The notes below the pieces were generated by a model that was not told where the DNA came from, did no database searches, and saw only the letters and a program-made list of their open reading frames with translations. Positions 7,162-13,810 of a stretch of DNA of 15,344 nt are shown in pieces. The DNA comes from an uncultured Oscillospiraceae bacterium (lineage in GTDB: Bacteria; Bacillota; Clostridia; Oscillospirales; Acutalibacteraceae), in NCBI GenBank assembly GCA_900543305.1, contig UQQZ01000056.1, positions 1 through 15,344 on the forward strand, written 5' to 3'. Both the position numbers and the translations under genes were made by a program. Each line of letters starts with the position of its first letter. Position 1 is the first letter of the stretch.

Positions 7162-7932
7162 TCAGATGGGGAGTGCGGTGAGGAGCCAGCCACCCAAGGC
7201 CCAGCTGAAGAGGTTGGCCAGGATGGCACAGGCGGCGGCCCGGCCTTTGGTTTTTTCCTTGAGGCAGGAACAGAACACCACCATCTCCGCCAGGAGGACA
7301 ATCAGCTCCATGGGACAATAGAAAAATAGACCAATCAGGCGCATGGAATAGGCAGAAGCCAGGGGCCTGGACCAGGAAAAGATCAGCAGATTGACTCCCA
7401 GCTGGGTAACCAAGTTGACCAGAAGGAAAATGAGCCAGCTGCGTTTTTCCCGGTATCCGGCCAGGAAAAAGACCAGCCCTTCCAAAAGGAGGGTCAGCAG
7501 AACCCGCAGCCCCACCAGCAGGGGAGGCCGCCAGAAAGGCTGGCCGGAGGAAAGGGTTTTGGCGGAAAGGTCCAGGGTGAACAGGCTGTTGTAGGAAAAG
7601 TCCGTGTCAGGATCAAGAGGGATGCGGAAGCTTTCTCCGCCTTGGTCCACTTGAAGGGCTATTTCCAGGTCGGCGGGAGCTTCCTCCCCGAGGCTGGGAA
7701 ATTGGTACCGCTCAAAGCGGTAATAGGTTTCCCAGGCAAGCTGATCCCCCTGGACTTCCAGGGAGTTTTCCTGTCCCTGGGAGGAAAACTCCAGGGACAG
7801 GGAGAGGTCCTCCGTGGGACCGATGACCATGATGGTGAGAAGGGGTGGTTCCGCCGAGTTGGCGGAAGCGGGCAGGGGCAGCAGCAGACAGAGAAGCAGC
7901 GAGAGACAAAGGACCCAAACCTTCTTTTTCAC
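7162..7932 (-). CDS. Membrane protein with signal peptide, outer domain and four C-terminal TM helices; function unknown
   Basis: This 256-residue protein has no function I can recognise. The GTG at 7932 is chosen because AAGGAGGA lies 8 nt upstream and the product then begins with a clean signal peptide: MKKK, a Leu-rich core, and ASA-NSA cleavage near residue 24. An upstream in-frame ATG at 8037 would swallow the divergent promoter region. Residues 25-135 form an extracytoplasmic, beta-looking acidic domain. Four TM helices follow at about 137-158, 164-185, 196-221 and 230-254, with a basic GYREKRSW loop and a KEKTKGR loop. The arrangement resembles an unnamed family I associate with clostridia, but that is memory of style and not a match. 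The gene stands alone, converging on the PBP gene and diverging from manA. Confidence 0.82.
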   Translation of the reverse strand: MKKKVWVLCLSLLLCLLLPLPASANSAEPPLLTIMVIGPTEDLSLSLEFSSQGQENSLEVQGDQLAWETYYRFERYQFPSLGEEAPADLEIALQVDQGGESFRIPLDPDTDFSYNSLFTLDLSAKTLSSGQPFWRPPLLVGLRVLLTLLLEGLVFFLAGYREKRSWLIFLLVNLVTQLGVNLLIFSWSRPLASAYSMRLIGLFFYCPMELIVLLAEMVVFCSCLKEKTKGRAAACAILANLFSWALGGWLLTALPI

Positions 7933-7940
7933 AGGGAATC

Positions 7941-7948
7941 TCCTCCTT
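7941..7948 (-). promoter_or_regulatory. Ribosome binding site deciding a GTG start
   Basis: On the minus strand AAGGAGGA ends 8 nt before the GTG at 7932-7930. It fixes the start of the membrane protein at the signal peptide and excludes the N-terminal extension that would begin at 8037. Confidence 0.75.
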
Positions 7949-7967
7949 CCCGAAAAGCGAAAAAAGT

Positions 7968-7994
7968 TTGCGTTTTTCCTAAAAATAGTATACC
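7968..7994 (+). promoter_or_regulatory. Weak candidate promoter for manA
   Basis: TTGCGT (7968-7973) and TATACC (7989-7994) are separated by 15 nt, shorter than the ideal 17. The region is the only AT-rich stretch upstream of manA and shares its TATA core with the opposite-strand promoter. Low confidence on the exact boxes. Confidence 0.3.
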
Positions 7995-8021
7995 ATAGAA
8001 GCAAGATTTTGTCCGTGTCAA
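7992..8021 (-). promoter_or_regulatory. Candidate sigma-A promoter for the minus-strand membrane protein
   Basis: Reading the minus strand, TTGACA (8021-8016) is a perfect -35 box and TATGGT (7997-7992) a fair -10 box, with an 18-nt spacer. This would place the transcript start near 7985, about 50 nt before the GTG. A second -10-like TATACT overlaps just downstream. Confidence 0.55.
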
Positions 8022-8049
8022 TTCTGTAACCATTCAAGGAGGAATTAGA

Positions 8050-9021
8050 ATGAAACTGGAAAAATTATCCCCCGCCTTTAAGGACTATCTGTGGGGCGGC
8101 ACCAAGCTGCGGGACGTATACGGTAAAAAATGCGATTACGATAAGGTGGCCGAAAGCTGGGAGCTCTCCACTCACCCTGCCGGGGAAAGCACCATCGATG
8201 GAGGCCAGTATGACGGCCTGACCTTGAGTCAGTATTTCCAGAAGGCCGGCAAGGAAGTGCTGGGGAAAAATCCCGCCGCCTTTGAAAATTTCCCGGTGCT
8301 CATCAAGTTTATCGACGCCAAGGATCCCCTGTCCATTCAGGTGCATCCCAGCGACGAATATGCCCTCAAGGTGGAACATGAGTATGGCAAGACGGAAATG
8401 TGGTATGTGATGGATTGCGATCCCGGCGCATTCCTGTATTTCGGCGTCAATCGGGAAGTGACTCGGGAAGAGTTTAAAGAGCGCATCGAAAACAATACGG
8501 TGCTGGAAGTCCTCAACCGGGTGGACGTGCACCCTGGAGACGTGTTCTTCATCAAGTCCGGCACCATCCACGCCATCGGCGCGGGCATCCTGATCTGCGA
8601 GATTCAGCAGAATTCCAACTGCACCTACCGTGTCTATGACTACGACCGGCGGGGCGCCGACGGGAAGCCGCGGGAACTCCATGTGGAAAAAGCCTTGGCA
8701 GTGTCCCAGTTTACCCCCTCCGACACCTCTTCCCACATCAAAGCCCCCGAAACCGTCTCCGGCGGCACCATCCAGAGATTGGGCGAGTGCAAGTATTTTG
8801 CCACCGATAAGCTCCAGGTGGAGGGCGCTATGAATCTGGAAGTGGATGACGATTCTTTCGCTTCCTTGATCGTCACTGTGGGAGATTGCACCGTGGAAGG
8901 TCCCGAAAATCAGGTCTGCTGCAAGGCAGGGGACAGCATCTTTGTGCCTGCGGGAACTGGCACTGTGAAGATTACCGGCACCGCCACCGTGGTGCGCACC
9001 ACCATCCCCGCACAGGAATAA
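8050..9021 (+). CDS. manA: Mannose-6-phosphate isomerase, class I
   Basis: The 323-residue cytoplasmic zinc enzyme interconverts mannose-6-phosphate and fructose-6-phosphate. The cupin core has the expected zinc ligands: QVHPSDEYA (Gln97, His99), KTEMWYV (Glu116) and GTIHAIGAG (His174). It is followed by the conserved CEIQQNSNCTYRVYDYDR (about 183-200), which carries the active-site Arg. The length matches the short Firmicute ManA form (about 315 residues). The start is supported by AAGGAGGAATT 5-10 nt upstream of the ATG. The N-terminal YLWGGTKLRD motif is also typical. It opens a run of plus-strand genes, but a 154-bp repeat-bearing gap separates it from the next one, so membership in the same operon is uncertain. 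No terminator with a T-run is seen in that gap. Confidence 0.97.
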   Translation: MKLEKLSPAFKDYLWGGTKLRDVYGKKCDYDKVAESWELSTHPAGESTIDGGQYDGLTLSQYFQKAGKEVLGKNPAAFENFPVLIKFIDAKDPLSIQVHPSDEYALKVEHEYGKTEMWYVMDCDPGAFLYFGVNREVTREEFKERIENNTVLEVLNRVDVHPGDVFFIKSGTIHAIGAGILICEIQQNSNCTYRVYDYDRRGADGKPRELHVEKALAVSQFTPSDTSSHIKAPETVSGGTIQRLGECKYFATDKLQVEGAMNLEVDDDSFASLIVTVGDCTVEGPENQVCCKAGDSIFVPAGTGTVKITGTATVVRTTIPAQE

Positions 9022-9031
9022 GCATGTATCC

Positions 9032-9125
9032 AGTCCGCGGGAACAGAGGAAACCCGTTTTATCCGGGGGAAAAACGCTAGTCCGCGGGGACAAAGCTATC
9101 CGGTTCTATCCGGGGGAAAAACGCG
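9032..9125 (+). repeat. Two tandem copies of a 47-bp unit
   Basis: Unit one is 9032-9078 and unit two 9079-9125, each exactly 47 bp. Both start AGTCCGCGGG and end TATCCGGGGGAAAAACGC, with divergence mainly in the middle. It lies between manA and the sugar kinase gene. No open frame or known regulatory motif is visible in it. Confidence 0.85.
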
Positions 9126-9163
9126 AAGTAAAAGTTCTTTGGTCCTTTCTTTCAAGAAAGGAC
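9122..9163 (-). repeat. Dispersed hairpin-plus-tail element, copy 1
   Basis: CGCGAAGTAAAAGTTCTTTGG (9122-9142) adjoins a perfect 10-bp palindrome stem, GTCCTTTCTT (9142-9151) with AAGAAAGGAC (9154-9163) around a 2-nt loop. Read on the minus strand it is hairpin, then CCAAAGA(A)CTTTTACTTCGCG, the same layout as the array at 14354-14677. It ends 2-3 nt before the ribosome site of the kinase gene, so the hairpin would form in that leader. Confidence 0.75.
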
Positions 9164-9175
9164 GAGGAGGAAGAG

Positions 9176-10120
9176 ATGAAAATCATATTGATGGGAGAGC
9201 CCATGGGGCTGTTCATGGCCAATGAAAGCGGTGCTCTCAGCGAAGTAAACAGTTTTACCGCCTCCATTGCCGGGGCAGAATATAACGTGGCAGTGGGACT
9301 GGCTCGGTTGGGCCATACCCCTGCCTATTGTACCCGGTTGGGGTTCGACCCTCTGGGAGAGCGGATTCTCCGGGGGATGCGGGAAAACCACATTGCCACG
9401 GACCTTGTCATGCAGACCGAGGATGCCTTGACCGGGTTTATGATGAAGAGCTCTACCGATCAGGGGGATCCGGATATTGCCTATTACCGGAAAGGTTCCG
9501 CAGCGTCTCAGATCACCACCCACCATATTGACGGGTTGGATCTGTACGGCTGCCAGCGGCTCCATGTGACAGGGATCTTCCCTGCAGTTTCTCCCAGTGC
9601 CCTGGCCGCCACCAAACGGTTGATCAGCCGGGCAAAAGCATTGGAACTGCCCATTTCCTTTGATCCCAACCTGCGGCCCCAGCTGTGGGAGAGCCAGGAA
9701 AAAATGGTGACAACCCTGAATAGCCTGGCACAAGGGGTGGAGACCGTTCTGCCCGGCTTGGGAGAAGGAAAAATTCTGACCGGAGAGGATACCCCCGAAG
9801 GTGTGGCTGCCTTCTACCACAAGATGGGTGTCAAGAATGTGGTGGTGAAATTGGGCAAGGACGGCGCCTATTTCTCGGAACAGGGAGGAAAGTCCGGCTA
9901 TTCTCCGGAATTTCCCGTGGCGAAAAAAGTGGATACCGTGGGCGCCGGAGACGGTTTTGCCGCCGGCGTGATCAGTGCCTTGGCAGAAGGGGAAACTTTG
10001 GAAGAGGCCACATTCCGGGGCAATGTGATCGGGGCGATCCAGATCACCCATCGCAGCGACAATGAAGGCCTTCCCACCCGGGAGGAACTTTCCCAGATCA
10101 TTTTAAAAGGCACGGCTTAA
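9176..10120 (+). CDS. PfkB-family sugar kinase, 2-keto-3-deoxygluconate kinase-like
   Basis: This 314-residue cytoplasmic kinase belongs to the ribokinase/PfkB fold. It has the N-terminal substrate region GAEYNVAVGLARLG (33-46), the FDPNLRPQLW motif (162-171) and the C-terminal signature DTVGAGDGFAAG (253-264), with Asp259 as catalytic base. GEPM, YYRKGSAAS (103-111) and FDPNLRP are features I associate with 2-keto-3-deoxygluconate (KDG) kinases, but specificity cannot be fixed by eye. The neighbour 13 nt downstream is deoC, so a deoxyribose or ribose kinase feeding DeoC is an alternative. No KDPG aldolase is in the window to support the KDG route. GAGGAGGAAG precedes the ATG, and a repeat hairpin sits directly upstream of it. 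Family confidence is high; substrate confidence is low. Confidence 0.92.
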   Translation: MKIILMGEPMGLFMANESGALSEVNSFTASIAGAEYNVAVGLARLGHTPAYCTRLGFDPLGERILRGMRENHIATDLVMQTEDALTGFMMKSSTDQGDPDIAYYRKGSAASQITTHHIDGLDLYGCQRLHVTGIFPAVSPSALAATKRLISRAKALELPISFDPNLRPQLWESQEKMVTTLNSLAQGVETVLPGLGEGKILTGEDTPEGVAAFYHKMGVKNVVVKLGKDGAYFSEQGGKSGYSPEFPVAKKVDTVGAGDGFAAGVISALAEGETLEEATFRGNVIGAIQITHRSDNEGLPTREELSQIILKGTA

Positions 10121-10133
10121 GGAGGCGTTCAGG

Positions 10134-10790
10134 ATGGAATGGAAGGAATTGCTGTCCCATGTGGACCACACCCTCCTGCGGCAGGATGCCCGGTGGGAGG
10201 AGATCCAGAAGATTGTGGAGGAGGGCATCGCCTATGGATGCGCCTCCGTGTGTATTCCGCCCTCCTATGTGAAACAGGCTGCGGATTACGCCCAAGGGAA
10301 AGTGAAAATCTGCACGGTCATCGGCTTCCCCAACGGCTACTCCACCACTGCCGTCAAATGCTTTGAGGCCGCCGACGCGGTGAAAAACGGCGCCGACGAA
10401 ATCGACATGGTGGTGAATCTGGGATGGGTCAAGGACGGACTCTTTGACCAGGTGCTGCAGGAAATCCGGGAAGTCAAGGAGGCCTGTGGCGGGAAGCTTT
10501 TGAAGGTGATTATCGAAACCTGCCTGCTGACCCAGGAGGAAAAAATTGCTTTGTGCCGGGCTGTTTCGGAATCCGGGGCAGACTACATCAAGACCTCTAC
10601 GGGATTTTCCAAGGCAGGAGCCAACGCCGAGGACGTGGCCCTGTTGCGGGAGCACACAGATCCCCAGGTCCATGTGAAAGCCGCCGGGGGGATCTCCAGC
10701 AAAGAAGACGGAGAAACTTTCCTGGCTCTGGGCGCCGATCGGTTGGGCACCAGCCGTTTGGTAAAGCTGGCCCAGAAGGAGGGCCAGTGA
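10134..10790 (+). CDS. deoC: Deoxyribose-phosphate aldolase
   Basis: The 218-residue class I aldolase splits 2-deoxyribose-5-phosphate into acetaldehyde and glyceraldehyde-3-phosphate, the last step of deoxynucleoside breakdown. The N-terminal HVDHTLLR motif (9-16), GFPNGYSTTAVK (64-75) and EIDMVVNLG (89-97, Asp91) are typical. The Schiff-base lysine is Lys153 in YIKTSTGF and the proton-relay lysine is Lys182 in VKAAGGIS. The length fits the short bacterial/Firmicute form (about 220). AAGGAGGCG precedes the ATG. Its TGA overlaps the ATG of cdd by one base (TGATG), showing coupling to the next gene in the pathway. Confidence 0.97.
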   Translation: MEWKELLSHVDHTLLRQDARWEEIQKIVEEGIAYGCASVCIPPSYVKQAADYAQGKVKICTVIGFPNGYSTTAVKCFEAADAVKNGADEIDMVVNLGWVKDGLFDQVLQEIREVKEACGGKLLKVIIETCLLTQEEKIALCRAVSESGADYIKTSTGFSKAGANAEDVALLREHTDPQVHVKAAGGISSKEDGETFLALGADRLGTSRLVKLAQKEGQ

Positions 10791-11215
10791 TGGACCAGAA
10801 AGAAGCATTGCGCCTGGCTTTGGTGGAACGGGCCAAGGAAGCCCGGAAAAACGCCTATACCCCCTATTCGGGATTTGCCGTGGGGGCGGCGCTCCTGTGT
10901 CGGGACGGTACGGTCTACGCAGGATGCAACATCGAAAATGCCGGGTTTACCGCCACCTGCTGCGCGGAACGCACCGCCTTTTTCCGGGCGGTCAACGACG
11001 GGAAACGGCAGTTTTCCGCCATTGCCGTGGTGGGGGGAAAAGCCGGGGAGGAACCCCGAGAATTATGCGCCCCCTGCGGGGTGTGCCGCCAAGTGATGGC
11101 GGAGTTCTGCGGCCCGGAGTTTGAAATCCTGCTCCTGGATGGCGGCACCGTCAAAACCTTTACTCTGGAGCAGTTGCTGCCCCAGGCGTTCGGCCCCGGC
11201 AACCTGGACCGGTAA
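10790..11215 (+). CDS. cdd: Cytidine deaminase
   Basis: The 141-residue zinc enzyme deaminates cytidine and deoxycytidine to uridine and deoxyuridine, which Pdp can then cleave. The start is the ATG overlapping the deoC stop, giving the standard tetrameric-type length (about 130-140) and the usual N-terminus with YTPYSGFAVGAAL (23-35). It is preceded by AAGGAGGG inside deoC. GCNIENAGF (45-53) binds the nucleoside. The zinc site is CAE (Cys58, catalytic Glu60) plus PCGVC (Cys96, Cys99). A longer in-frame opening back to 10553 lies within deoC and is not used. The next gene is 50 nt away. Confidence 0.96.
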   Translation: MDQKEALRLALVERAKEARKNAYTPYSGFAVGAALLCRDGTVYAGCNIENAGFTATCCAERTAFFRAVNDGKRQFSAIAVVGGKAGEEPRELCAPCGVCRQVMAEFCGPEFEILLLDGGTVKTFTLEQLLPQAFGPGNLDR

Positions 11216-11265
11216 CCGGCAAGAGCCCTTTTATTTCCCATGCCATTTCCAAAGGAGAATTTCCC

Positions 11266-12303
11266 ATGAGCAAATTTGAGCCCCGTAACCCTATCCTGAA
11301 AAATGGACAAACCCTGCTTCTTCGGGAGGCTGTTCCCGATGATGCCGGAAAAATCTTGGCCTATCTGAACCGGGTGGGTGGAGAGAGCGATAACTTGCTG
11401 TTTGGGGAAAACGGGTTTCCCATGCCCCTGGAACGGGAACAGGTCTTCTTGGGACGGATGGCTGGGGAGGAGAAGTCGATTTTCCTGGTGGGTTTCGTAG
11501 GAGAAGAATTGGTGACCGTTGCCTCCGTGGACGCCTTGACCGCCCGGGAACGGGTGGCCCATCGGGCCGGGGTGTCCGTTACCGTGAGGAAGGCCTACTG
11601 GGGTCAAGGAGTTGGCCGGGCGGTCATGGAGGCCCTTATCGGCTTCGGAAAAAGCCAAGGCCTGGAAGTGCTCCAGCTGGAGGTGCGTTCCGACAACACC
11701 AGAGCCGTGAGCCTCTATGAGAAACTGGGGTTTGAAAAGATGGGACTGTACCGGAATTTTATGAAGGTAAACGGCCATCCCGCCGACGCCTGGTATATGA
11801 ATCTTTATCTGCAGCAATCACCCCTTCTTCGTTTCGTGGAGGAGAAAGACCTGGATGCATGTCTGTCCGTGATCCATAGCTCTTTTGCCACCGTGGCGAA
11901 GGAGTTTGAACTGACGCAGCAAAACTGTCCCACCCACACCAGTTTCCTGCCTATGGATCGTTTCCGAAGATCATGGGAGGATGGGGAAACCATGGGCTGC
12001 CTGGAGCATGAAGGTAAGCTGGTGGGGTTTGTTTCCTTGAAACCGGAAGGCGAAGGGGTGTTTGAATTGAAACACCTGGCGGTTTTGCCAGAGTTCCGGC
12101 ATCGCGGTTATGGAGAAAAACTGGTAGAGTGGGGCCGGAAGCAGACCTCCCAGCAAGGGGGGACTCTGTTGAAAGCCGGAATCATCGGGGAAAGCAAGGT
12201 GCTAAAAGACTGGTATTGTGGTCTTGGGTTCCGAGAGGTCGGGACAAAGACATTTCCCCATCTTCCGTTTACCGTAGCCTTTTTGGAGGCAACTTTGGCA
12301 TAA
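11266..12303 (+). CDS. Tandem-GNAT acetyltransferase (two domains in one chain)
   Basis: The 345-residue protein contains two GNAT N-acetyltransferase domains. Domain 1 (about 15-182) has the acetyl-CoA motif VTVRKAYWGQGVGRAVME (105-122; Q/RxxGxG as GQGVGR), then LEVRSDNTRAVSLYEKLGFEK (138-158), typical of RimJ/RimL-like or YhhY-like transferases. Domain 2 (about 185-345) has LAVLPEFRHRGYGEKLVE (271-288, RHRGYG) and KDWYCGLGFREVG (314-326). Both pantetheine-binding loops look intact, so neither domain is obviously dead. The substrates are unknown and could be amines, protein N-termini or small molecules. It starts after AAAGGAG (11251-11257) and lies between cdd and pdp in the same direction with short gaps (50 and 23 nt). 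It is probably co-transcribed with nucleoside catabolism, though no functional link is obvious. Confidence 0.92.
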   Translation: MSKFEPRNPILKNGQTLLLREAVPDDAGKILAYLNRVGGESDNLLFGENGFPMPLEREQVFLGRMAGEEKSIFLVGFVGEELVTVASVDALTARERVAHRAGVSVTVRKAYWGQGVGRAVMEALIGFGKSQGLEVLQLEVRSDNTRAVSLYEKLGFEKMGLYRNFMKVNGHPADAWYMNLYLQQSPLLRFVEEKDLDACLSVIHSSFATVAKEFELTQQNCPTHTSFLPMDRFRRSWEDGETMGCLEHEGKLVGFVSLKPEGEGVFELKHLAVLPEFRHRGYGEKLVEWGRKQTSQQGGTLLKAGIIGESKVLKDWYCGLGFREVGTKTFPHLPFTVAFLEATLA

Positions 12304-12326
12304 CACATTGAAAAGGGGGATTTCCC

Positions 12327-13640
12327 ATGCGCATGTACGATATCATCCACAAAAAGCGGGAAGGCGGGGAGCTGACCGGAGAGGAGATCCATTTCTTCAT
12401 CGATGGCTTCACCAAAGGGGAGATTCCCGATTATCAAGCATCCGCCCTGATGATGGCCATTTTCTTTCGGGGCATGACTCGCCGGGAAACGGGGGATCTG
12501 ACCTTGGAAATGGCGGGCTCCGGGGATCGGGTAGACCTTTCCTCCATTCCGGGGGTGAAGGTGGACAAACACTCCACCGGAGGGGTGGGAGACAAGACCT
12601 CTCTGATCCTGGGACCCATTGCCGCTGCCTGTGGGGTGAAAATCGCCAAAATGAGTGGCCGGGGATTGGGTCACACGGGGGGCACCGTGGACAAGCTGGA
12701 AAGCATTCCCGGTTTGCGCACAGCCATTCCCCGGGAAGAATTCTTTGAAATTGTGCGGAAAACCGGGTTGGCCATCATTGGTCAGTCAGGGAACTTGTGT
12801 CCGGCAGACAAAAAGCTCTATGCTCTGCGGGATGTGACGGCCACCGTGGAGAGCTTGCCTCTCATCGCTTCCAGCATCATGTCCAAGAAGATTGCCGCCG
12901 GCGCAGACGCCATTCTTCTGGATGTGAAAATGGGCTCCGGAGCTTTTATGAAGACTTTGGAAGATTCCCGGGCCCTGGCTCAGGAAATGGTCCGCATCGG
13001 AGAGCAGGTAGGGCGCAAAACCGTGGCTCTGATCACCAATATGGACATGCCTTTGGGCACCTGCATCGGCAATGCCCTGGAGGTTCAGGAAGCCTGCCAA
13101 GTCCTTTCCGGCGGGGGAGACCGGCGGCTGCGGCTGTTGTGCATGGAGCTGGCGGCCAATATGATTTACCTGGGAGGACGCGCCGCAGATATGGGACGGG
13201 CACGGTCCAAAGCGGTGGAAGCGGTGCGTTCCGGCCGGGCCTTGGAGAAATTCCGGGAAATGGTGGAGGCTCAGGGGGGAGACGGCTCCTATGTGATTCA
13301 TCCGGAACAATTTGCCATTTCCCCGGTGTGTGTGGAGGTGACTGCCCCGGAAAGCGGTGCCATTACCCGCTTGAACGCGGAAGAATGCGGCTTGGCGGCA
13401 GTGGAACTGGGAGCCGGTCGGGAAACCAAGGACAGCCCCATTGATTTTGGGGCAGGGATCGTGCTGCTGAAAAACCAGGGAGACCGGGTAGAGGCAGGAG
13501 AGCCCATTGCCCGGCTGTATGCCCAAAGTGAGGAACGCTGCCGGCAAGGCCAGGAGCGGTTCCTTTCCGCTTTGGAAATTGGTCCTCATGCCCCGGACCC
13601 CGGCCCCATGATTCTGGAACGGGTGGAAGGAGAGCAATAA
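12327..13640 (+). CDS. pdp: Pyrimidine-nucleoside phosphorylase
   Basis: The 437-residue homodimeric enzyme phosphorolyses uridine, deoxyuridine and thymidine to free base and (deoxy)ribose-1-phosphate. It matches the Firmicute Pdp type in length and in its MRMYDIIHKK start. The phosphate-binding loop KHSTGGVGDKTS (81-92) and the family signature SGRGLGHTGGTVDKLES (110-126) are intact. Pyrimidine-binding residues correspond to Arg168 (ALRD), Ser183 and Lys187. The C-terminal domain (about 335-437) has the biotinyl-like swivel segment with DFGAGIVLLKNQGDRVEAGEPIARLYA. AAAAGGGGGA lies 6 nt before the ATG. As the last gene of the cluster it is followed immediately by a strong terminator. Its deoxyribose-1-phosphate product would need phosphopentomutase, not in this window, before reaching DeoC. 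Confidence 0.97.
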   Translation: MRMYDIIHKKREGGELTGEEIHFFIDGFTKGEIPDYQASALMMAIFFRGMTRRETGDLTLEMAGSGDRVDLSSIPGVKVDKHSTGGVGDKTSLILGPIAAACGVKIAKMSGRGLGHTGGTVDKLESIPGLRTAIPREEFFEIVRKTGLAIIGQSGNLCPADKKLYALRDVTATVESLPLIASSIMSKKIAAGADAILLDVKMGSGAFMKTLEDSRALAQEMVRIGEQVGRKTVALITNMDMPLGTCIGNALEVQEACQVLSGGGDRRLRLLCMELAANMIYLGGRAADMGRARSKAVEAVRSGRALEKFREMVEAQGGDGSYVIHPEQFAISPVCVEVTAPESGAITRLNAEECGLAAVELGAGRETKDSPIDFGAGIVLLKNQGDRVEAGEPIARLYAQSEERCRQGQERFLSALEIGPHAPDPGPMILERVEGEQ

Positions 13641-13670
13641 AAAAGAGAGACGGTAAAACGTCTCTCTTTT
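13641..13670. terminator. Strong bidirectional terminator after pdp
   Basis: A perfect 12-bp stem, AAAAGAGAGACG (13641-13652) with CGTCTCTCTTTT (13659-13670), surrounds a GTAAAA loop right after the pdp stop. A run of six A's at its left edge gives a T-tract on the minus strand too, so it can also end the ppiB transcript coming from the other side. Confidence 0.9.
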
Positions 13671-13696
13671 GCCCTGCTGATTGAAAATTTATTATC

Positions 13697-13804
13697 CCTT
13701 CGCGAACGCGAGGGTACCGGTACCCTCAGCGCGGGCGCAAGCCCGCCGCCGAACGCGCGAATTGGGTGCAGCGTCACGCTGCCGCGAAATGGGTGCGGCG
13801 TCAC
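13697..13804. repeat. GC-rich cluster of palindromes and a 27-bp tandem repeat
   Basis: Between the pdp terminator and the ppiB stop there are several structures. A perfect 18-bp palindrome, GAGGGTACCGGTACCCTC, lies at 13710-13727. A hairpin, GCGGGC-GCAA-GCCCGC, lies at 13731-13746 with a GNRA-type loop. A second hairpin, GCAGCG-TCA-CGCTGC, lies at 13768-13782. The sequence CGCGAATTGGGTGCAGCGTC starts at 13756 and recurs in diverged form at 13783 (period 27). The motif CGCGAACGCG or CGAACGCGCG flanks both sides. There is no open frame on either strand that looks coding. It looks like a REP-like intergenic element. Confidence 0.7.
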
Positions 13805-13810
13805 ACTACC

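Noticed and set aside
8065..9093. A 342-codon minus-strand open frame opposite manA
   Set aside because: It is antisense to a complete ManA with all zinc ligands, and it shows no domain or start signal.
9142..9163. The 10-bp palindrome before the sugar kinase as a terminator for manA
   Set aside because: It is followed by GAGGAGGAAG, not a T-run, and its stem is AT-rich. It belongs to the dispersed repeat instead.
10553..10789. An N-terminal extension of cytidine deaminase into deoC
   Set aside because: The extension would overlap deoC by more than 230 bp in another frame. The ATG at 10790 has a ribosome site and gives the normal family length.
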